A DNA stretch of 64,000 nt from contig OY762938.1 of assembly GCA_963667075.1 (NCBI GenBank), forward strand, positions 496,001-560,000. The letters are read 5' to 3'. Made by a program: the position numbers and the translations under genes. The notes under the pieces were generated by a model. It was not told the origin of the DNA, did no database searches, and saw only the letters and a list, made by a program, of their open reading frames with translations. The DNA comes from G963667075 sp963667075. Lineage in GTDB: Bacteria > Pseudomonadota > Alphaproteobacteria > Micavibrionales > Micavibrionaceae. Shown in pieces: positions 60,229 to 64,000 of this stretch (positions are counted from its first letter, which is position 1; each line of letters opens with the position of its first letter).

Positions 60229-60864
60229 CTAATGCTTCCTTACAACGCGGCGTCTAGGTGTTCCCTCCTGCAAGGCCGCCTGTAATTCCTTTTCAGCCTG
60301 AGACAAAAGATTATCTTCATCCCAGTCCGCACTATCGCTTTCTTCAGAAAACAAAAAATCCGGGGCACCTCCCGTTTCATCGAAATCATCGTCCCACGCA
60401 TCAAATTCTGGATCTCTAATAACAAATGAAGACGCTGCTTTTTTGGTTTCCGTCCTTTTGCGGGATCCCCTTCCGTCCACAAAAGACGATCCTTCCAATA
60501 TTGACTTCGATTCAATCTGTTCTACGATTTCTCGATTCCGTTCTGCCAGCCCTTCCAAACGAGAAGCCAGATTATTACCCGCCTCATTGACTAACTGTAA
60601 CTCCTCAGAAATCGCCATTGACTGGTCGATGAGCTGCTGCAGTTCCTTCCCGGATTCAGACGCGGCCTGCTGCATACCGGTAACAGCTTCCTGCGCACGC
60701 AAGACACTTTCTGACAATGTCCTCACAAGATGATCCATCTCTGCGCGCCCGTCTCTAAAACTTTTAAGAAACACAGACAAGCGTGCCGCGAAATAAATCG
60801 TAGCACTCAATAAAACGACGATCAACACGTCAAGGATCAGGCCAAGACCTGAATCTTGCATCAA
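60229..60864 (-). CDS. DUF6468 family flagellar-associated membrane protein
   Basis: A 211-residue protein with one N-terminal membrane helix (about 8-28) followed by a coiled-coil region: LSVFLKSFRDGRAEMDHLV and LRAQEAVTGMQQAASESG, the DUF6468 hallmark found just after fliM in Alphaproteobacteria. The C-terminus is acidic then basic and low in complexity. It overlaps fliM by four bases and ends two bases before the MotE-like gene. Function unknown. Confidence 0.85.
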   Translation of the reverse strand: MMQDSGLGLILDVLIVVLLSATIYFAARLSVFLKSFRDGRAEMDHLVRTLSESVLRAQEAVTGMQQAASESGKELQQLIDQSMAISEELQLVNEAGNNLASRLEGLAERNREIVEQIESKSILEGSSFVDGRGSRKRTETKKAASSFVIRDPEFDAWDDDFDETGGAPDFLFSEESDSADWDEDNLLSQAEKELQAALQEGTPRRRVVRKH

Positions 60865-61997
60865 TTATCCTCCTCATCCGGTCGTATATACTTATCTATT
60901 TTTACAGCAATATTCCCCTGTTTTTGTCCAACAGGCCCTAAAAACATGGGGAAATCCCCACAGCGGAGTTCCATCATATCCTCTGGTTTGGTATTGAAAA
61001 TAACCTGTGTGCCTACCTCCCAGTTCAATACATCCTCCAGGGACATGACCTTTTCACCAAGCACAGCCTGAAGCGCAACTTCGGTTTTGTACAATTCGTT
61101 CGTCAAGTGGCTTTCCCAAATCGAGTCACGGCCGAATTTTTCTCCCATAAACATCTGAAGCAACAACTCACGAATAGGCTCAAGCGTGGCATAAGGCACC
61201 AAAATCTCAACCCGTCCGCCACGATCCCCCATATCCACGCGCAGCCTGGCCAGCACGCAAGCATTCCCTCCTTGTGTAATCATGGCAAAGCGCGGATTTG
61301 TTTCCATTCTTTCCAGAGAACAGTTAACCGGCGATAACGGATCGAACGCAGAGGATAAATCATTCAAGGAAACCTGCACCATACGTTCAACCAGTTTGGT
61401 TTCAATCGTTGTATAAGGACGCCCTTCTACCCTGATGGAAGGGGTCCCTTTTCTGCCGCCTAAAAGAACATCCACAACAGAGTAAATCAGTGCGCTATCC
61501 ACCACCAAAAGACCGTGGTTATCCCATTCCTCCGCTTTAAACACAGAAATCATCGCAGGCAATGGAATAGAGTTCATATAATCGCCAAAACGAACCGTAG
61601 AGACCTGATCAAGACTAACCTCAACGTTATCAGAGGTCAGATTCCGCAAAGAGGTCGACATCAGACGCACAAGGCGGTCAAACACGATGTCGAGCATAGG
61701 CAAACGTTCATAGTTCACCAATGCTGAATTAACCAGAGCCATAACACCGGAAGTCTCCTCTTCCGCCATCATGTCATCATCAAAGCCAAGCAGGCTGTCA
61801 ATTTCTTCCTGATTGAGGATACGCGTAGCCGTCTCGCCATCGTCCAGATCGCCTAAAGACGACGCACCACCATCAAATTCCGGCACAGCATCAGGGTCCA
61901 AAGAAGAATCCCCCCCATCAGAGGACATGGACTCCCACTCCTCCATCATGGCTTTCTCTTCTTCGCTCATCTCTTCGAGTTCTTCGGTCTCACTCAT
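60861..61997 (-). CDS. fliM: flagellar switch protein FliM
   Basis: A 378-residue C-ring switch protein. A strongly acidic extension (1-55) precedes the CheY-binding segment ILNQEEIDSLLGFDD (60-74), which in E. coli lies at the very N-terminus. The middle CheC-like domain and the C-terminal SpoA domain (about 300-370, LEDVLNWEVGTQVIFNTKP) are present. It starts the fliM-DUF6468-MotE-like operon, with a sigma-54 promoter match about 65 bases upstream. Confidence 0.96.
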   Translation of the reverse strand: MSETEELEEMSEEEKAMMEEWESMSSDGGDSSLDPDAVPEFDGGASSLGDLDDGETATRILNQEEIDSLLGFDDDMMAEEETSGVMALVNSALVNYERLPMLDIVFDRLVRLMSTSLRNLTSDNVEVSLDQVSTVRFGDYMNSIPLPAMISVFKAEEWDNHGLLVVDSALIYSVVDVLLGGRKGTPSIRVEGRPYTTIETKLVERMVQVSLNDLSSAFDPLSPVNCSLERMETNPRFAMITQGGNACVLARLRVDMGDRGGRVEILVPYATLEPIRELLLQMFMGEKFGRDSIWESHLTNELYKTEVALQAVLGEKVMSLEDVLNWEVGTQVIFNTKPEDMMELRCGDFPMFLGPVGQKQGNIAVKIDKYIRPDEEDN

Positions 61998-62060
61998 AAT
62001 AAGATGTCTTCCATTCCTTCTCGATTCTTTTTAACAGACATTCTCAACAGGAAAAGGCTC

Positions 62061-62076
62061 AGCAAAAAGCATGCCT
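62061..62076 (-). promoter_or_regulatory. sigma-54 (RpoN) promoter of the fliM operon
   Basis: The minus strand reads AGGCATG-CTTT-TTGCT: GG and GC with exactly 10 bases between, and a good -12 element. Predicted transcription starts near 62050, with a leader of about 53 bases to fliM. Confidence 0.65.
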
Positions 62077-62170
62077 TTTATGTTATTGTAACACGAAGCA
62101 AGCATATTTCACAGAATAGGTCCGTTGCAAGGTGTATCTAAGAGGCTAAAAAAAATAAATAGCACAAGAA

Positions 62171-62200
62171 TGCCGTTATTGCGAGAAAGCAATAACGGCA
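62171..62200 (-). terminator. terminator of fliL
   Basis: An 11-base perfect stem TGCCGTTATTG / CAATAACGGCA with loop CGAGAAAG lies 24 bases after the fliL stop. On the minus strand a T-rich tract with eight consecutive T begins about 16 bases further on, so termination may be imperfect. Confidence 0.7.
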
Positions 62201-62224
62201 ACATAAAAGAAAAGAGCATTATTC

Positions 62225-62869
62225 CTATTGAATAAGAATTTCCTGAAACAGAATATCCTTTACTTCCACCGGATACGCTGCCGCATTTACGCGGGTCAAG
62301 AGCTCCATTTGCAGCCTGTACACCCCTTTGGAACCACGCAGATCAGACACGCGCAACTCACGCAAATATGTCTGGAACTGGTCGATCACACGTGGCATCA
62401 CAGCTTCAACTTTTCTCAGATCCTTTTCAGTAGCAAGCTCCAACTGAACACTTAGACGCAAATAACGCGGTGCTCCGTCGGGTGTGCTCAAATTTACAAT
62501 CATGTCCGGTATTTCAAGAAAGGCCGCATCTGGATTATAGGCTTTTTCTTCACCGTTAGCCTCGCCATGTCCGCCGCCATGATCCGCCTCTGCTTCTTCA
62601 GCGTCATCCCCATGTGCCTCCCCATGTCCTTCTTCTTCGCCGTGTTCGGCCGTACCGGCACCACCGCCACCAAGAAGAGAATCCAGCATGCCGGTAAAAT
62701 AAAGACCGCCGCCGCCCCCTGCCAGAACAAGTATGGGCAACAGGATGAAAATAACAAGCTTCTTTCCTCCTCCCTTGGAGGGGGCACCTTCTTCGCCACC
62801 GTCAACACCAGCATCAGCCCCTTCAGCCGGAACGCTGTCTTCTTCTTTTTGATCGTCTTCTTCAGCCAT
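62225..62869 (-). CDS. fliL: flagellar basal-body protein FliL
   Basis: A 214-residue protein. An acidic N-terminus (MAEEDDQKEEDSVPAEG) is followed by a membrane helix (about 44-64, LVIFILLPILVLAGGGGGLYF), a Gly/His/Glu-rich linker (GEEEGHGEAHGDDAEEAEA in part) and the FliL domain (about 110-214): FLEIPDMIVNLS, YLRLSVQLELATEKD and VKDILFQEIL. An in-frame ATG five codons upstream (62884) is possible. It supports the stator and is divergent from flgF. Confidence 0.93.
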   Translation of the reverse strand: MAEEDDQKEEDSVPAEGADAGVDGGEEGAPSKGGGKKLVIFILLPILVLAGGGGGLYFTGMLDSLLGGGGAGTAEHGEEEGHGEAHGDDAEEAEADHGGGHGEANGEEKAYNPDAAFLEIPDMIVNLSTPDGAPRYLRLSVQLELATEKDLRKVEAVMPRVIDQFQTYLRELRVSDLRGSKGVYRLQMELLTRVNAAAYPVEVKDILFQEILIQ

Positions 62870-63080
62870 GACTACAAAGCCCATTCATGTTTGTTTGTTC
62901 TATCACTCTACACAGAAATACTACATATCACATACTTAAATATACTCGCACCCCCCATCATAGCATAAGGGAAAATATTTCCTATAGAAGGCATTTTTCT
63001 TTTCCCTGTTTTCGAAAAATTTTCCTTTCCATAGCACTATAAAAAGGATCAACAGACTGTAAACACACAGTTCTTCTCTG

Positions 63081-63096
63081 TGGCACGCCATATGCA
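63081..63096 (+). promoter_or_regulatory. sigma-54 (RpoN) promoter of flgF-flgG
   Basis: TGGCAC-GCCAT-ATGCA: perfect -24 hexamer, a -12 element with one mismatch, GG and GC separated by exactly 10 bases. Transcription would start near 63108, 58 bases before flgF. Confidence 0.75.
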
Positions 63097-63165
63097 TTGT
63101 CCTTTTCCGACGTTACAGTTTTTAGAAGCAATAGATACTTATAATTAAATTAAAGACACAGCAGC

Positions 63166-63885
63166 ATGGAAAACAGCATTTATATAGGGCTATCCCGGCA
63201 ACTGGCACTGGAAACGGATATGCAGATCGTATCCAATAATATTGCCAATATGAACACAACCGGGTACAGAGCCCAAAATACAATATTCAGGGAATATATT
63301 GTAGACCCGGCAGGGCAAAAAGATCCCCTCTCCTTTGTTGTTGACCACGGGCAATATGACAGCACAAAGCCGGGCCCGGCACAAATGACCGGCAGCCAGC
63401 TTGACGTTGCTCTTCAGGGACCGGGCTTTTTCGGCGTCAGTACACCGGATGGAATCCAGTACACACGCGGCGGCAATTTCGGCCTGAATGCCAATGGCGA
63501 ACTTGTCACACCTTCGGGTTATCTTGTGGCTGGTATGAATGGGGGCGGCATAAGCATTCCGGCTGACGTCACGGAAATAAAAATCACGGAGGACGGCACA
63601 ATCTCGACACCGGATGGGGACCTCGGCCAATTGATGATTGTCGAATTTGATGATCCGCAAAGCATAACCCCAAAGGGCAACGGGCTGTATAGCAGCGAGG
63701 CACAAGGCATTCCAGCCACGAACACACGGGCCATCCAGGGCATGCTGGAGGGATCTAATGTTGAACCCGTTGTTGAAATGACGCGCATGATCAACATTCA
63801 CAGAAATTATCAGGCCATGCAACGCATGCTCCAGTCAGAGCACGAACGTCAGCGCACGGCTATTAAAGAATTGATGAAGCAGTAA
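63166..63885 (+). CDS. flgF: flagellar proximal rod protein FlgF
   Basis: A 239-residue rod protein. N-terminal YIGLSRQLALETDMQIVSNNIANMNTTGYR (in parts), central VALQGPGFFGVSTPDG with TRGGNFGLNANGELVT, and C-terminal VEMTRMINIHRNYQAMQRML define the family. Divergent from fliL; the next gene follows 22 bases later. Confidence 0.96.
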   Translation: MENSIYIGLSRQLALETDMQIVSNNIANMNTTGYRAQNTIFREYIVDPAGQKDPLSFVVDHGQYDSTKPGPAQMTGSQLDVALQGPGFFGVSTPDGIQYTRGGNFGLNANGELVTPSGYLVAGMNGGGISIPADVTEIKITEDGTISTPDGDLGQLMIVEFDDPQSITPKGNGLYSSEAQGIPATNTRAIQGMLEGSNVEPVVEMTRMINIHRNYQAMQRMLQSEHERQRTAIKELMKQ

Positions 63886-63907
63886 TGGAATCAGGAGAAC
63901 ATAGAAA

Positions 63908-64000
63908 ATGAGATCGTTAGATATTGGTGCTACAGGCATGCTGGCCCAGCAAATGAATGTCGATGTGATATCCAACAACATCGCCAACATGACAACAACC
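63908..64000 (+). CDS. flgG: flagellar distal rod protein FlgG (partial, cut by window end)
   Basis: Only the first 31 codons are present: MRSLDIGATGMLAQQMNVDV then ISNNIANMTTT, the FlgG N-terminal heptad region. GGAG lies about 12 bases before the ATG. It runs off the end of the window. Confidence 0.93.
   Translation, partial: MRSLDIGATGMLAQQMNVDVISNNIANMTTT

Noticed and set aside
1..64000. CRISPR arrays, IS elements, prophage genes, rRNA
   Set aside because: No regularly spaced repeats, transposase or integrase motifs, phage structural genes or rRNA sequence were seen.

Overview
The window looks like chromosomal DNA of a flagellated, free-living member of the Alphaproteobacteria with moderate-to-low GC content. 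The class assignment rests on several markers: a DUF1013/TrcR-type regulator, a CckA-type hybrid kinase, DUF1192 and DUF6468 proteins, a GTTC-N7-GTTC SOS box in front of recA, and the mixed flagellar gene order. The genus cannot be fixed from the sequence; a Rhodospirillales- or Micavibrionales-like lineage is a guess. I found no phage, insertion sequence, CRISPR array or rRNA.

Layout. Positions 1-5700 hold a tiny membrane protein, a chemoreceptor, tRNA-Leu(CAA) and a large acyl-CoA synthetase/GNAT fusion. Positions 5983-10730 hold housekeeping genes (exoD, dsbB, HNH nuclease, esterase, gluQ, XRE regulator, comF). Positions 10816-16632 hold an unusual 814-residue methyltransferase fusion, two tandem paralogous proteins of unknown function, an NDUFAF5-like methyltransferase, gloB and a secreted protein. 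Positions 16677-26785 are mixed: guaC, an outer-membrane barrel, bdhA, trcR, pseudopilin-like proteins, trmL, cca. Positions 26901-33536 form a MoxR/DUF58/BatA-type operon. Positions 33499-42633 hold a two-component pair, a lytic transglycosylase with a problematic start, dapA, smpB, a peroxiredoxin, a ChbG-like deacetylase and recA.

Positions 43041-64000 are a flagellar/chemotaxis region in several blocks. The minus block is flgB-flgC-fliE-(unknown)-fliQ-(HDAC11-like deacetylase)-fliR-flhB-cckA. The plus block is an orphan FlhB C-domain protein, a small helical protein, fliO and fliP. A second minus block is fliM-DUF6468-MotE-like, then cheY-cheZ-(MotB-like stub)-motB-(1018-residue TPR protein). 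Last come fliL and the divergent flgF-flgG. Good sigma-54 (-24/-12) promoter matches precede flgB, fliM and flgF, which suggests RpoN control of flagellar assembly.

Most notable: a membrane-anchored class IV (HDAC11-like) deacylase gene inside the flagellar export operon; a MotB-like stub that lacks both the proton-channel Asp and the OmpA domain; the 814-residue methyltransferase fusion beside a tandem pair of unrecognised paralogues; a lytic transglycosylase whose only credible start is out of frame across a six-base G/C run; and at least three families of short palindromic intergenic repeats, one nested in the loop of the trcR terminator.
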